In this document: piece by piece, positions 31,313-40,941 of the stretch
How positions within the stretch are numbered: the first letter of the stretch is position 1
Layout: every line of letters starts with the position of its first letter
DNA from: Ignavibacteriales bacterium
GTDB taxonomy: Bacteria > Bacteroidota > Ignavibacteria > Ignavibacteriales > Melioribacteraceae
NCBI GenBank assembly: GCA_016177735.1
Contig: JACOUS010000015.1
Span: 1-49,785 of the forward strand
Direction: 5' to 3'
DNA: 49,785 nucleotides
Made by a program: the position numbers and the translations under genes
The notes under the pieces: model-generated
The model's input: the letters and a program-made list of their open reading frames with translations, nothing else
Database searches by the model: none
What the model was told of the DNA's origin: nothing

Positions 31313-33643
31313 CTATTTGTTTCCAATTTCCAATTGCACGCCGGCGTAAAAAATTCTGCCCGGCATCGATGGAATAAATCTGGTGTTAGTTTTATCGAAA
31401 AGATTTTCAATTCGTAATTGCAGACTTAAATTTTTGGTTACCGATTTTACCGCCGTAAAATTCCAAAGTGCATAACCTTGCACGTATTCTTTTTCGTCGT
31501 CGAGAATGTTATTTCCGTTTATGTCGCCGTAACCGTATTTACCGCGTATTATTCCGCTGATAGTTGATGATAATCCGAGCTCATTGTTTGTGTAAGAAAT
31601 TCTAACTGTGCCGGAATGTTTTGAACGATTGTATAATCCGCCGTATTCGGATTCCTTTACCGGTCTGACTCTTCCAGATGGAGTAGTTTTGGAAATTTTT
31701 CCATCTCTTATTTTATCGATTACTTCTTCGTCAATCGCTTCCAAATATTGATAACCGAACGAAGCGGCAAATCCTTCGAACTGTTTTGTAGAGATTTCAC
31801 ACTCGATTCCTTGTGTATAAATTTTGTTGAGATTTAGATAAGTGAAAACGCTCTGCCCGTTCTTTTTAATTGCAGCCGGAGATGCATCGATCAAATCGTG
31901 AACATTGTTGCGGAAAAAATTTACACCCGTTGTCACGAAATCAAAAAATGTGTATTCAAACCCGAGATTGAATGCAAAAGAATTTTCCGCTTTGATTTTG
32001 TTGATTGAAGAAGGATCAATCAGTATTTGGTCGATCTGGTTTTCATTCAAAAGTTTTTCAAATGATGAATAGAAATTAGATGCCCCCAAAACTGTATAAC
32101 CCACAGTTGGATTTGTAAAATCGAGATACAATTGCTGCATAGTCGGCGCTTTGAAACCGCTGCCGATTGAGCCGCGGATATTCAGTGCCGTAATCGGTTT
32201 GATCAAAAATGAAAATTTTGGACTCAGCCTCGAAGAGTAATCACTGTGTGAATCGAATCTTGCACCGAGAACAAAATCAAAAATTTCCGATGGAATCCAT
32301 TCGTGCTGAAGAAATGCGTAATACAAATTTGCTTTCTTCAATCCTTCAACAATGCGGTCGGCTTTTACATTTTCGTTTTGATACCCCGTGCCGAACGATG
32401 AAAGATTTTCTTTGTTGATGATAAGATTGACGAACAATTCACCTTTGTATAAATGCTGATTGAACTCTGTCTCTTCGTAGCTCTCGCCGTTCTCTTTATA
32501 TGTTAAAGAATTTTTTGTCAAATATTGTGTTAGATAAAACTTTGCCTCGGCTTTTAATGATGAAGAAAAATTATTGATGAACGAAAGCAAACCGTTCCAA
32601 TCGGTTAATTTGTCTTTGTCGTCAAGCGGTTTGGTTTCGCTATTCGCGGAAATTTCTGCCGAGTTCTTTTGTTCTTCGAAAAAAATTCTTCCGTTAAGTT
32701 TGATTGTTGAGCTTTCGCTAAGCTTGTATTCAAACTTTGGATTGATAGAATAATTCATGTATTGAGGCGTTGTGCTTGATTGACTTTCGGGGGTGAGATC
32801 GTATCCATCTGAACTTCTTGAATTGATTGATAAAGCGCCGACAAATTCATCTGCGGCGAGTTGTCCATCCAAATTCAAATCGATTGTGTTGTTTGTACCG
32901 TATAATGATTTTAGCGAAGCACCATCTCCCGATGGATTTTCCGTGATTAAATTTATTACCCCGGCGAGTGCTTCGCTTCCATAGAGCGATGATGATGGTC
33001 CTTTCACAATTTCGATTTGTTTGAGATTGGTTACGTTGAATCTCGAAAGTTCAAGTGTACCGGCTGTTCTTCCTATAACCGGCTCGCCGTCGATCAAAAT
33101 TAATGTATAAGCCGGATCTAAACCTTGCATCTGCACGCCTTTGCCATGATCGTTTATAATTGCAAGTCCTGTCTGCTCAATCAGTACATCATCGAGTCTC
33201 GTAAATCCGCTTCGCTTAATTTCCTTACCACCGATAATTTCAGTTCTAACCGGAGTATCGCTTAACTTTTTTTCCGTTCTTGTTCCGGTTACGACAACAT
33301 CACTGAACTTGACCACGCTTTCACGAAGATGAATTATGAGATTATTTATATTCTCATCGCTCATCGAAATTTCTCGCGTTACCATTTCATAACCGACACA
33401 TGAAACTGCGAACTCAATCTTTTCCGCTTTGATATTGCTGATTGTAAATTGTCCATCGTGATTTGTTGCCGTCCCGATTCCCAAATCTTTGATAAATAAA
33501 TTTGCGCCTTCGAGCGGCTCATCATTTTCAGAAAAAACTTTTCCGCTGATAGATGTTTTCGGCTGTGCGTTAACTTGCAGACTGAAAAGAAGAATCAATA
33601 AATAAATTGTAGTGAACACGAGATTAATTTTTTTAATAGTCAT
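31313..33643 (-). CDS. hmuR: HmuR-like TonB-dependent haem receptor
   Basis: About 776 residues from the ATG at 33643 (MTIKKINLVF); the frame is open 13 codons further. A signal peptide (to about VNAQ) is followed by a carboxypeptidase-D-like domain at about 29-105 (GKVFSENDEPLEGANLFI...GQFTISNI). The TonB-box/plug comes next (VVVTGTRTEKKLSDTPV; MQGLDPAYTLILIDGEPV; IEIVKGPSSSLYGSEALAGVINLIT). The 22-strand barrel ends in ...RIFYAGVQLEIGNK. The plug is typical of haem/vitamin B12/siderophore receptors. Haem is inferred from the adjacent HmuY gene, 28 bp downstream. Confidence 0.85.
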   Translation of the reverse strand: MTIKKINLVFTTIYLLILLFSLQVNAQPKTSISGKVFSENDEPLEGANLFIKDLGIGTATNHDGQFTISNIKAEKIEFAVSCVGYEMVTREISMSDENINNLIIHLRESVVKFSDVVVTGTRTEKKLSDTPVRTEIIGGKEIKRSGFTRLDDVLIEQTGLAIINDHGKGVQMQGLDPAYTLILIDGEPVIGRTAGTLELSRFNVTNLKQIEIVKGPSSSLYGSEALAGVINLITENPSGDGASLKSLYGTNNTIDLNLDGQLAADEFVGALSINSRSSDGYDLTPESQSSTTPQYMNYSINPKFEYKLSESSTIKLNGRIFFEEQKNSAEISANSETKPLDDKDKLTDWNGLLSFINNFSSSLKAEAKFYLTQYLTKNSLTYKENGESYEETEFNQHLYKGELFVNLIINKENLSSFGTGYQNENVKADRIVEGLKKANLYYAFLQHEWIPSEIFDFVLGARFDSHSDYSSRLSPKFSFLIKPITALNIRGSIGSGFKAPTMQQLYLDFTNPTVGYTVLGASNFYSSFEKLLNENQIDQILIDPSSINKIKAENSFAFNLGFEYTFFDFVTTGVNFFRNNVHDLIDASPAAIKKNGQSVFTYLNLNKIYTQGIECEISTKQFEGFAASFGYQYLEAIDEEVIDKIRDGKISKTTPSGRVRPVKESEYGGLYNRSKHSGTVRISYTNNELGLSSTISGIIRGKYGYGDINGNNILDDEKEYVQGYALWNFTAVKSVTKNLSLQLRIENLFDKTNTRFIPSMPGRIFYAGVQLEIGNK

Positions 33644-33756
33644 AATAGGCAGCTTGTTGTTTAGACAAAATCTTAATAACAAAACTATTACAGTTCTGCT
33701 GCTTTGTTCAATACTTTATGAATGGTAATTATCGATACCAAAAATTAGGTAGGGCG

Positions 33757-34416
33757 TTAGTCTTTGATTGTTACTAAACCGTGTTTTACTCCGGTAATAA
33801 CAAGCTGTGTTGTGTTTTTCACTTTCAATTTTCTCATCATGTTTCTGCGGTGAGTTAAAACGGTATGCTCGCTAATGAAAAGTGAGCCGGCAATTTCTTT
33901 ATTGCTTTTTCCGGACACAATTTGCTGGAGTATTTCTTTTTCTCTTTGACTCAAATTATTTTTTTGATTGCCGGAATTGCTGCTGCTCTGTTCGATTAAG
34001 TTGTTCATTACATATTGATGAATCTCTTTACAGAAATATCTCTCGCCTCTGTGAATTGTACTTGCAGCTTCTATCAATTCTTCTCTCGATGTGTTTCGTA
34101 AAAGATATCCTTCAAGACGATAATTCAAAATTCTTAAAAACTTTTCTTTGTTATCAATGTTCAGCAGAGCAAGAATTTTAAGCTTAGGATACTTTTCTTT
34201 TATCTCGGAAATCAATTCAAAGCTGTCATATTTCAAAATTTCGATTTCAAGCACAAGCAGTTCCGGCTTCAGTCTTTTAATCTCCGAAAGAAGATCACTC
34301 TCTGAAGAGCCGTGAACTTCGAATTCTTTTATTCTTTGAAGTATGCAGCGGATAGCGTAATTCATCAGAAAATATTTGTTCGCAATTAGAATTCTTATCT
34401 GTGTCATTAAACTCAA
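33757..34416 (-). CDS. NarL/LuxR-type response regulator with non-canonical receiver domain
   Basis: 219 residues. Receiver-like domain 1-125 and a LuxR-type HTH 154-215 (LSQREKEILQQIVSGKSNKEIA, then EHTVLTHRRNMMRKL). The usual phosphorylation residues are missing. The acidic pair after the first strand is N13-K14 (ILIANK), the phospho-acceptor aspartate is E57 (LLVLEIEIL) and the conserved lysine is R107 (GYLLRN). It probably acts without phosphorylation, or mimics the phosphorylated state. It lies 113 bp upstream of hmuR on the same strand, so control of the haem cluster is plausible but unproven. No sensor kinase is nearby. Confidence 0.85.
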   Translation of the reverse strand: MSLMTQIRILIANKYFLMNYAIRCILQRIKEFEVHGSSESDLLSEIKRLKPELLVLEIEILKYDSFELISEIKEKYPKLKILALLNIDNKEKFLRILNYRLEGYLLRNTSREELIEAASTIHRGERYFCKEIHQYVMNNLIEQSSSNSGNQKNNLSQREKEILQQIVSGKSNKEIAGSLFISEHTVLTHRRNMMRKLKVKNTTQLVITGVKHGLVTIKD

Positions 34417-34532
34417 AAAATGTTATTTAGATGCCGTCTAAATTACAAAAATTGAGAACTCTATCAAAGACATGAAGATATTTTTAAATAAAATTTAAGA
34501 GTGGAACATAATTGTCAAAGAATTAGGGTGGG

Positions 34533-34919
34533 CTAAAAAGCATTTATGAAGTGACTAATTTCCGGCTTGGTACCGGACAGATGCAAAATAGCGGCGACAT
34601 CAATTCTGCATTCTTGATCTTTAATATCGTTTTCATAAAGATAAGCTTCCGCAGTTCTTCTGATTAATTTTTGTTTCCCTTTTGTGATTGCAGTTTCGGG
34701 CGGACCGTATTCCAGATTTTTTCTGTACTTCACTTCGATGAATACAAGTATTTCTCTATCCATTGCAATAATATCAATTTCACCGTGACCGTATTGATAA
34801 TTTCGTTCAATAATTTCGTAACCAAGTTTTGAAAAAAACTCGCATGCAATTTCCTCTCCAATACTTCCGGTTTTGCGTCTGTTTTTCTCGTTACTCATTT
34901 CAAATGTTTTCTCTGCCAC
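34533..34919 (-). CDS. yraN: YraN-family (UPF0102) nuclease-fold protein
   Basis: 128 residues, or 121 if the second ATG (MSNEKN) is used. It has the family blocks GSIGEEIACEFFSKLGYEIIERNYQYGHGEIDII, including the acidic residue of GEIDII, and FIEVKYR, the ExK of a PD-(D/E)XK nuclease fold. Function is unknown, possibly Holliday-junction or DNA repair related. It commonly sits beside rnhB, as it does here, 47 bp away on the same strand. Confidence 0.92.
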   Translation of the reverse strand: MAEKTFEMSNEKNRRKTGSIGEEIACEFFSKLGYEIIERNYQYGHGEIDIIAMDREILVFIEVKYRKNLEYGPPETAITKGKQKLIRRTAEAYLYENDIKDQECRIDVAAILHLSGTKPEISHFINAF

Positions 34920-34966
34920 TTTGTTACTTTGGCACTCGGCGGCTAAGTTCCTAAGTGCCTAAGTAA

Positions 34967-35593
34967 TTAAAAGATGCTAATCTGATTTCCTTCGTTCAAA
35001 ATTCTGCTCAAAAAAGTTTTACGATGAAATGAAGTAATACCGTACTTTCGAACTGCTTCAATGTGTGCTTTTGTCGGGTAGCCTTTGTTTTGCATCCACA
35101 AATATTCGGGATGTTCCGATGATAATTTTTTCATGATTCTATCACGTGTAACTTTTGCAATAATTGAAGCGGCGGCAACACAAAATGATTTTGAATCACC
35201 CTTTACAATCGGTTTGGTATGCAATTCGGAAATAAATGATTTGTTGCCGTCAATCAAAATCAAATCAGGGTTGTGCAAAAGTTGTTCTGCGGCAACTTTC
35301 ATAGCCTTTAACGATGCTTGTAAAATGTTGATGCTGTCAATTTCTTCGTGGTCAACAATACCGATTCCGTAAGAAATTGAATTGCCGATAATCCACTCAT
35401 ATAATTCTTCTCGTGTTTTCTCGTTTAATTTTTTTGAATCGTTTACAAATTGGTGAGAAATTTTATTGTTGAAGATAACTGCGGCGGCAACAACGGGACC
35501 AGCAATCGGTCCGCGCCCGGCTTCATCAACTCCGGCAATAATTTTTACTTTGTTCGATAAAAATGAGTTGTCAAATTTTTTTAGTGAGTTCAT
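34967..35593 (-). CDS. rnhB: Ribonuclease HII
   Basis: 208 residues from the ATG at 35593 (MNSLKKF); the longer frame to 35677 lacks family similarity. It removes ribonucleotides and RNA from DNA-RNA hybrids. Motifs are GVDEAGRGPIAGPVVAAAVI with the catalytic D-E pair, NDSKKL, LILIDGNK, KGDSKSFCVAAASIIAKVTRD and GYPTKAHIEAVRKYGIT. All catalytic acidic residues are present. Confidence 0.96.
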   Translation of the reverse strand: MNSLKKFDNSFLSNKVKIIAGVDEAGRGPIAGPVVAAAVIFNNKISHQFVNDSKKLNEKTREELYEWIIGNSISYGIGIVDHEEIDSINILQASLKAMKVAAEQLLHNPDLILIDGNKSFISELHTKPIVKGDSKSFCVAAASIIAKVTRDRIMKKLSSEHPEYLWMQNKGYPTKAHIEAVRKYGITSFHRKTFLSRILNEGNQISIF

Positions 35594-35686
35594 ACCTAAA
35601 AATAAAAAGGAATAATCTGTTTCGAAACAAATTGTTTTTAAAAGCACATTTATTTTTACAATTGCTGCTGGCAGCAAGTATCAAGC

Positions 35687-37210
35687 TTAGAATTCGTTAA
35701 CAATTCCAAAATGTATTTTGCCGTCGGAAAACGAATCACCTTTTGCGAGTGCAAAACTAACCCCGAGTACGCCGAGTCCGGTTTCGATGTTCAATCCAAG
35801 TCCGTAACCAATTTTGAATCCCTCAAGTTTTGTGATATTGTTTTCTGCGTTTTCATTTCTCAAGTAGTAACCGGTATCAAAAAATAAAAATGCAAATGAA
35901 CGGCGGCTTAATAGATAACGATATTCAAGGTTAGTCCATGCAATTCTGCCGGCATTGAATTGTTTTTCGCGGTAACCTCTCAAAGAATTTGTGCCGCCAA
36001 GAAAATACATATCGCTGACTTCAGCATCCGAGCCGCGTAATTCGCGTGCGTGAATTCCGGCTGCAAGAATTTGCCCGTTAAATATTTTTTGGAAGTAGGC
36101 GAAATCAACTTCGAGTCGTTGAAAATTCACTTTTGTTTTTGTTGATGGAGAAATGTACCCCGCCGGACCGTTAATACTTTTGCTTGTGTATTTGTATGAG
36201 TTGATCAAAAAAAATCCGCGGGTGGGTGCATAAAAATCGTCGCGTGTATCAATCTTAAAATTAAATCCGGTTGTAAGTGCATCGGAATTATAAACCGTAA
36301 ATATTTTATTCTTTCTTTCGGTTGGAATTGTTGATCGTGTATTAATCGAAAATGAAGCTGTAATTTCTTGCGTTGCAAGAAAATCAATTTTGCCTTCGAA
36401 AGTTCTTTGCACGTAAGTTGAATCTTGTTTGCGTTGAAACAAATCCATCTCGATGTTGAACGGATAGCTAAACAACCACGGCTCGATGTAACGCACTTCA
36501 AGCTCTTGCGAGTTTCTGTTTTCTTGCAGCCATCGTACCGCCGCGGCACGTCCGGTTCCGAAAAGATTTCTCAAACTAATGTTAACATACCCGGTGAAAA
36601 ACCCTTTCTCGTTTGTACTGCTTGAAGGAACATAACCAACAACACCGTCAAAATTGTTTGTCTCTTTTTCTTTTACGATAATTTTCAGCACACCTTCGTT
36701 TTTGGAATTGATGTAGTAAATTGGTCTTTCTACCGGCTCAAAAAAACGGAGACGATTCAAAAGTGCGGGTATTTCATCAATCTTTTTTTGGCTGTAAAGA
36801 TTTGCCTGAACATTTCTTAACTCACGAAGAATTACATAATCTTTCGTTTTTGTGCTTCCATCGATAATAATTTTGTCGAATCTGCCGGGCTCGCCTTTCG
36901 AAATATTTAAATGGATGTCTGCATAATTTTTTTGTTCTGTTGAATCGGCATGAAAATAAACAGATACGATTTGTATTGAAGCAAAAGGGAATCCGCTATT
37001 TTCAAAATAATCGAGTAGAGTTGAAATGGCTTCTTCGACAACCGGCACAGTGAATTCTTTTCCTTCAATGATGCCGAGTGTATTTGTTAAAAAAGCAGAA
37101 TCGGATTTTTCGTAATTGTAGTTAATCTTTTTGATAAAGTTTTGCGGGAAGAGTGATGAAGCGAAAAATAAAACCGAAAAAAAATATTTAATAATTAGGC
37201 GAGTCATCAA
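35687..37210 (-). CDS. BamA/TamA-family (Omp85) outer membrane protein
   Basis: 507 residues. A signal peptide (YFFSVLFFASSLFPQN) leads into POTRA-type repeats at about 20-185 (ILRELRNVQANLYSQKKID, LNRLRFFEPVERP) and a beta-barrel to the end. The Omp85 loop-6 motif appears as LGGTNSLRGYREKQF (LRGY for the usual V/IRGF). It is too short for the five-POTRA BamA, so it is a TamA-like or specialised Omp85 protein that inserts proteins or lipids into the outer membrane. Its start overlaps the end of the PfkB kinase gene by 23 bp. Confidence 0.85.
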   Translation of the reverse strand: MMTRLIIKYFFSVLFFASSLFPQNFIKKINYNYEKSDSAFLTNTLGIIEGKEFTVPVVEEAISTLLDYFENSGFPFASIQIVSVYFHADSTEQKNYADIHLNISKGEPGRFDKIIIDGSTKTKDYVILRELRNVQANLYSQKKIDEIPALLNRLRFFEPVERPIYYINSKNEGVLKIIVKEKETNNFDGVVGYVPSSSTNEKGFFTGYVNISLRNLFGTGRAAAVRWLQENRNSQELEVRYIEPWLFSYPFNIEMDLFQRKQDSTYVQRTFEGKIDFLATQEITASFSINTRSTIPTERKNKIFTVYNSDALTTGFNFKIDTRDDFYAPTRGFFLINSYKYTSKSINGPAGYISPSTKTKVNFQRLEVDFAYFQKIFNGQILAAGIHARELRGSDAEVSDMYFLGGTNSLRGYREKQFNAGRIAWTNLEYRYLLSRRSFAFLFFDTGYYLRNENAENNITKLEGFKIGYGLGLNIETGLGVLGVSFALAKGDSFSDGKIHFGIVNEF

Positions 37211-38156
37211 TTATCTTCATCTTTTTGCCTACCGGCTCAACTTTTATTCGGTCAAAATATTTTTCCATTTGATCTTTTGTAACAGAGCATGTTTCCCACA
37301 CTCCGGCATTTGCCGAACCGAGTGCCGCGGCAATTTTTGAGAATTCATCAAACACAAGCGAGCTCTCCAAACCGTAAACAATTCCGGCGGTAAATGCATC
37401 GCCGCTGCCGGCGGAATCGATGACGGAAATTTTTGGAGAAACAATTTTGTAATGGAAATCGAACTTCGAGGCGTATGTTTCGTTTGCACCGTCGGTTAGA
37501 AATGCAAGCTTGATTCCTTTTCTGTAAAGTTGATCGAGATAATCAAGTTTTTCTTTTTCCGTTTTTAATTGAATGCCGAAAGTCTCTTCAACTTCGCTCG
37601 TGTTGTTGTGAATAACTGTCGGCGTTGCCTCGATGCAATTTTGCAGATGACTTCCATAAGTATCGAGTACGGAAATTTTATCGTAACGATTTGCAAGTTC
37701 GATTCCGTAGGGGAAAATATCATCGGTCTCTTCGCACGGTGAGCTTCCCGAAAAAACAATAATCGAACTGTTGTGAATCATCTTATCGAGTTTCTGTTTG
37801 AATTCATCGGCTTCTTCTTTTGATACATTGCTGTTCGTACCAAAAAAAGTAGTAAGCGAATTATTTGATTCGTCAATTATAAGATTTGCGGAACGCGTTT
37901 CGGATTTTGTCTGCACGAGATTGAAATCAATCTGTCCTTCCGAAAGAATGTGGCGAAAAATTTTTCCGCTGCCGCCGCCGATAAATGTAAACGCAGAATT
38001 TTTTATTCCAAGCAGATTTAATTGACGGCTTACATTTATTCCTTTTCCGCCGGCAGTGAATTCGTCTTTAATACATCTGTGCGATTTGCCCAAACTTACT
38101 TTTTCGTAAGATAATCTTCTTTCGAGTAAAGGATTTAGTGTTACTGTGAGTACCAT
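37188..38156 (-). CDS. PfkB-family sugar kinase (1-phosphofructokinase/tagatose-6-phosphate kinase type)
   Basis: 322 residues. N-terminal VTLNPLLERRL and GGKGINVSRQLNLLG (about 37-51) mark the hexose-phosphate kinase branch of PfkB. SSIIVFSGSSP and the anion-hole/catalytic-base motif DSAGSGDAFTAGIVYG near 246-261 are intact. The likely reaction is ATP-dependent phosphorylation of fructose-1-phosphate or tagatose-6-phosphate. There are no PTS genes nearby to decide. Coupled to the downstream Omp85 gene by overlap. Confidence 0.85.
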   Translation of the reverse strand: MVLTVTLNPLLERRLSYEKVSLGKSHRCIKDEFTAGGKGINVSRQLNLLGIKNSAFTFIGGGSGKIFRHILSEGQIDFNLVQTKSETRSANLIIDESNNSLTTFFGTNSNVSKEEADEFKQKLDKMIHNSSIIVFSGSSPCEETDDIFPYGIELANRYDKISVLDTYGSHLQNCIEATPTVIHNNTSEVEETFGIQLKTEKEKLDYLDQLYRKGIKLAFLTDGANETYASKFDFHYKIVSPKISVIDSAGSGDAFTAGIVYGLESSLVFDEFSKIAAALGSANAGVWETCSVTKDQMEKYFDRIKVEPVGKKMKIIDDSPNY

Positions 38157-38166
38157 TTTGAACGTA

Positions 38167-38242
38167 GAGTTTAGAGTGACGAGTGTAGAGTGATAAATGC
38201 AAAAATGTTTTTAGCTCTGCACTCATCACTCATTACTCAAAA
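38167..38242 (-). repeat. Imperfect inverted repeat between GWxTD and PfkB genes
   Basis: A run of GAGTG/GTAGAG words on the left (tagagtgacgagtg) and CACTCATCACTCATTACTC on the right can pair into a long imperfect hairpin in the 86-bp gap. It may terminate transcription from the GWxTD gene before the kinase gene. The wording looks like a degenerate simple repeat. Confidence 0.45.
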
Positions 38243-39517
38243 TTATTGTCTGTATCCTGGCCAGCGGCTGTAATCGGGATTAACAAGCCGGTAATCTCCG
38301 AATCCGGTTTGATCGAGAAAAACAAAGGAGCGGTTTAAATCGTAATAGTCCCACACTTCGTAGGGTTTGGAATCCGGATCGAGCGGATGTCTTTCAACAT
38401 GATTCGGCGGACCGAACGTAACATAAATCATTCCCATATCGGAGCGCCAGCCTTCCCCCAAACCTTTGAAATTTTTGTTCGCGTATTCGATGCGTCTGTA
38501 ATATTCAAAAAGAATCGGATTTTCATCGATGCTCTTATTCGGTTTTTTCTTTTCCCAGAAAGCAAGGAAGAGTTCAAGTTTTTTATCGTATGCTTCTTCA
38601 TCTTCGATTTTATCGAGCTCGTCGGGCGATGCAATGTAGAGCATCTGTTCAACAGCTTTGTCGAGATCTGTTATTGAACTCGGGAAGCCCTGAATTTTTG
38701 AATAGAATCTTTTTTCTGTCGATGCAATTTCTTTCCACTCATTGTTTTTCAAAACAATTTTAAGAATATACTCGCCGAGAGTGAACTCGGTATTTTCCAA
38801 AGTAAAATAGATTGTATTGTTACCGGCTTTTATCTTCTGCGGGTCCAAAGTTTTTGTGGATGACTTTCTTTTAACACTTTCGAGGTAAAACTCCATGAAA
38901 ATTTCTCCGTCCTTGTTCGAATAAACTTCGAAGTAGAAAGGGAAAGATTTGTTTTTGCTCGTAACAACTTTGGAAATATTCGGGACCACTTTTTCGCCGG
39001 TGGAATCTTTCATGATTTCGGAAATGAACATTGCACTGCTCAAGCCGAGTGTATCTGAAACGCCGGTTAGCGTAACCGGAAACTCTTTTGCAGCCGTCCG
39101 GCGGGAATCCGTGTCTTCAAGTATGCACTTAACAAAATACTCGCCGGGCGCGAGATCAAAACTTCTGTGCGATAAATTAAAATTGTTCCTCGATAATGTC
39201 TGCGTAAAATCAGTTACCGCAACTCTTTCTTTCCATATTCTTTCGAACAAAACATTGTTTTTATCTTTATCGTAAAATGTTAACGAAACATTGTAAGCAG
39301 CATTAAAGGAGTTGTCTTTCTTTACGAATTGAATTCCCGCATACGGAACTTGAATAAAAAGATCGAGACGGGATTTGTTTGGTACGGAGCCGAGGTATTC
39401 TGCATAATCAGTATAGAAGAGCGGTGCATCGCCAAGCGGGTTAAGACCGGTTGAATATTCTACTTGTGCGGAAACAAAACCGGCAAGCAATAACAGAAGA
39501 AGAAAAATTTTTTTCAT
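38243..39517 (-). CDS. GWxTD-domain protein, exported
   Basis: 424 residues with a signal peptide (MKKIFLLLLLLAGFVSAQ). The long beta-rich N-terminal part is followed by the C-terminal GWxTD block near residues 355-415: GLGEGWRSDMGMIYVTFGPP, then PYEVWDYYDL and FVFLDQTGFGDYRLV. GWRSD replaces the usual GWRTD. The domain is widespread in Bacteroidota, Ignavibacteria and Acidobacteria and its function is unknown. It lies 12 bp downstream of rimO on the same strand. Confidence 0.88.
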   Translation of the reverse strand: MKKIFLLLLLLAGFVSAQVEYSTGLNPLGDAPLFYTDYAEYLGSVPNKSRLDLFIQVPYAGIQFVKKDNSFNAAYNVSLTFYDKDKNNVLFERIWKERVAVTDFTQTLSRNNFNLSHRSFDLAPGEYFVKCILEDTDSRRTAAKEFPVTLTGVSDTLGLSSAMFISEIMKDSTGEKVVPNISKVVTSKNKSFPFYFEVYSNKDGEIFMEFYLESVKRKSSTKTLDPQKIKAGNNTIYFTLENTEFTLGEYILKIVLKNNEWKEIASTEKRFYSKIQGFPSSITDLDKAVEQMLYIASPDELDKIEDEEAYDKKLELFLAFWEKKKPNKSIDENPILFEYYRRIEYANKNFKGLGEGWRSDMGMIYVTFGPPNHVERHPLDPDSKPYEVWDYYDLNRSFVFLDQTGFGDYRLVNPDYSRWPGYRQ

Positions 39518-39529
39518 TTACTAGCTCCT

Positions 39530-40828
39530 TTAGACGCGTTTTAATTTACCAAATAAATCATACTCATTGCAATCGTAAATTTCAACGTTATAAAATTGAC
39601 CTCGTTTTAAAAGATTGCTTTCTGCAAGAACCAGTACTTCGCCGTCAACTTCGGGTGCATCTCTTTCGGATCGTGCAGTGTAATATTCTCCTTCAATATC
39701 ATCGATAAGCACTTTCATCTCTTTGCCGATAAGTTCTTCGTTCTTCTTTCGCGAAATTTCTTTTTGGATCTCCATCAACTCGGTTTTTCTTCTTTCTTTT
39801 TCTTCCTGAGGAACCGGATCGCCAAGAATAAAACTTGGAGTATTTTCTTCTATCGAATAAGTGAACACACCGAAGCGGTCGAACTTTATATCTTTCACAA
39901 AATCGCAAAGTTCCTGAAATTCTTTCTCCGTTTCGTTAGGATAGCCGACGATGAAAGTTGTACGCAAAGTTATTCCCTGAATTCTTTCTTTAAATTGATA
40001 AAGAAGTTCTTTCGTTCTCCGTTGTGTAATTCCTCTACGCATCGATTTTAAAACGTTATCGGAAATGTGCTGCAGCGGGATATCAATGTATTTACAAATC
40101 TTCGGGTTGACTGAAATTTCTTTCATCAAATCTTCGGGAAAGTGGGAAGGATATGCGTACAAAAGTCTGATCCATTCGACTCCGTTAACGTCCGACAATT
40201 TTTTGAGAAGCTCCGCAATGTTTCGTCTGCCGTAATTTTCTTTGCCGTAGTCGGTTGTATCCTGACCGATTATGTTAAATTCTTTTACGCCTTTTTTTGC
40301 AAGCGACTCGGCTTCGAAGAGTAAATCGTCAACCGGCTTTGTTTTGTGTGTACCGCGCATTAATGGAATTGCGCAGAACGAACACGGGTTATCGCATCCT
40401 TCGGAAATTTTCAAGTATGCATAATGTTTTGGAGTCGTAACAATCCGTTCGCCGAGCAGTTCGTATTTTAAGCTGCCGCCGAACTCGCGTACGATTCCTT
40501 CGTATGCTTCGGTTCCGAAGAATGCATCAACTTCGGGGATCTCTTTTTTTAGTTCGCTCAAATATCTTTCCGAAAGGCATCCGGCAACAACAACTTTTTT
40601 CAACTTGCCTTGTTTCTTTAATTCTATTGCAGAAAGAATTGTGTTAACCGATTCTTCTTTTGCCGCATCGATAAATCCGCATGTGTTGATTACAACCGAA
40701 TCCGCTTCTTCGGGGTTATCTATCAAGTCGAACTTGTTTACTTTGAACTGGTTCATCAAACGTTCAGAATCGACCGTGTTTTTTGAACATCCGAGCGTAA
40801 TGACTGAAATTTTTTGCTTGTTGGACAT
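39530..40828 (-). CDS. rimO: Ribosomal protein S12 methylthiotransferase
   Basis: 432 residues. Adds a methylthio group to an aspartate of ribosomal protein S12. An N-terminal MTTase domain (VITLGCSKNTVDSERLM, CGFIDAAKEES, VAGCLSERY), the radical-SAM CxxxCxxC as CDNPCSFC and IPLMRGTHKTKP are seen. A C-terminal TRAM-like region follows (about 365-432). The GCSKNTVDSE and CAIPLMRG signatures separate RimO from MiaB and MtaB. Cysteines for both iron-sulphur clusters are present. Confidence 0.95.
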   Translation of the reverse strand: MSNKQKISVITLGCSKNTVDSERLMNQFKVNKFDLIDNPEEADSVVINTCGFIDAAKEESVNTILSAIELKKQGKLKKVVVAGCLSERYLSELKKEIPEVDAFFGTEAYEGIVREFGGSLKYELLGERIVTTPKHYAYLKISEGCDNPCSFCAIPLMRGTHKTKPVDDLLFEAESLAKKGVKEFNIIGQDTTDYGKENYGRRNIAELLKKLSDVNGVEWIRLLYAYPSHFPEDLMKEISVNPKICKYIDIPLQHISDNVLKSMRRGITQRRTKELLYQFKERIQGITLRTTFIVGYPNETEKEFQELCDFVKDIKFDRFGVFTYSIEENTPSFILGDPVPQEEKERRKTELMEIQKEISRKKNEELIGKEMKVLIDDIEGEYYTARSERDAPEVDGEVLVLAESNLLKRGQFYNVEIYDCNEYDLFGKLKRV

Positions 40829-40941
40829 TTACTACTTTCTATTGAATTGATTTTCTTGCCACGCAAAAATAGAGAAATAGTTTTGGAAGGGAAAACGAAG
40901 GGGAGGGAATTCGTTTCCCCAAAAAACAATGACGGCTTTAA

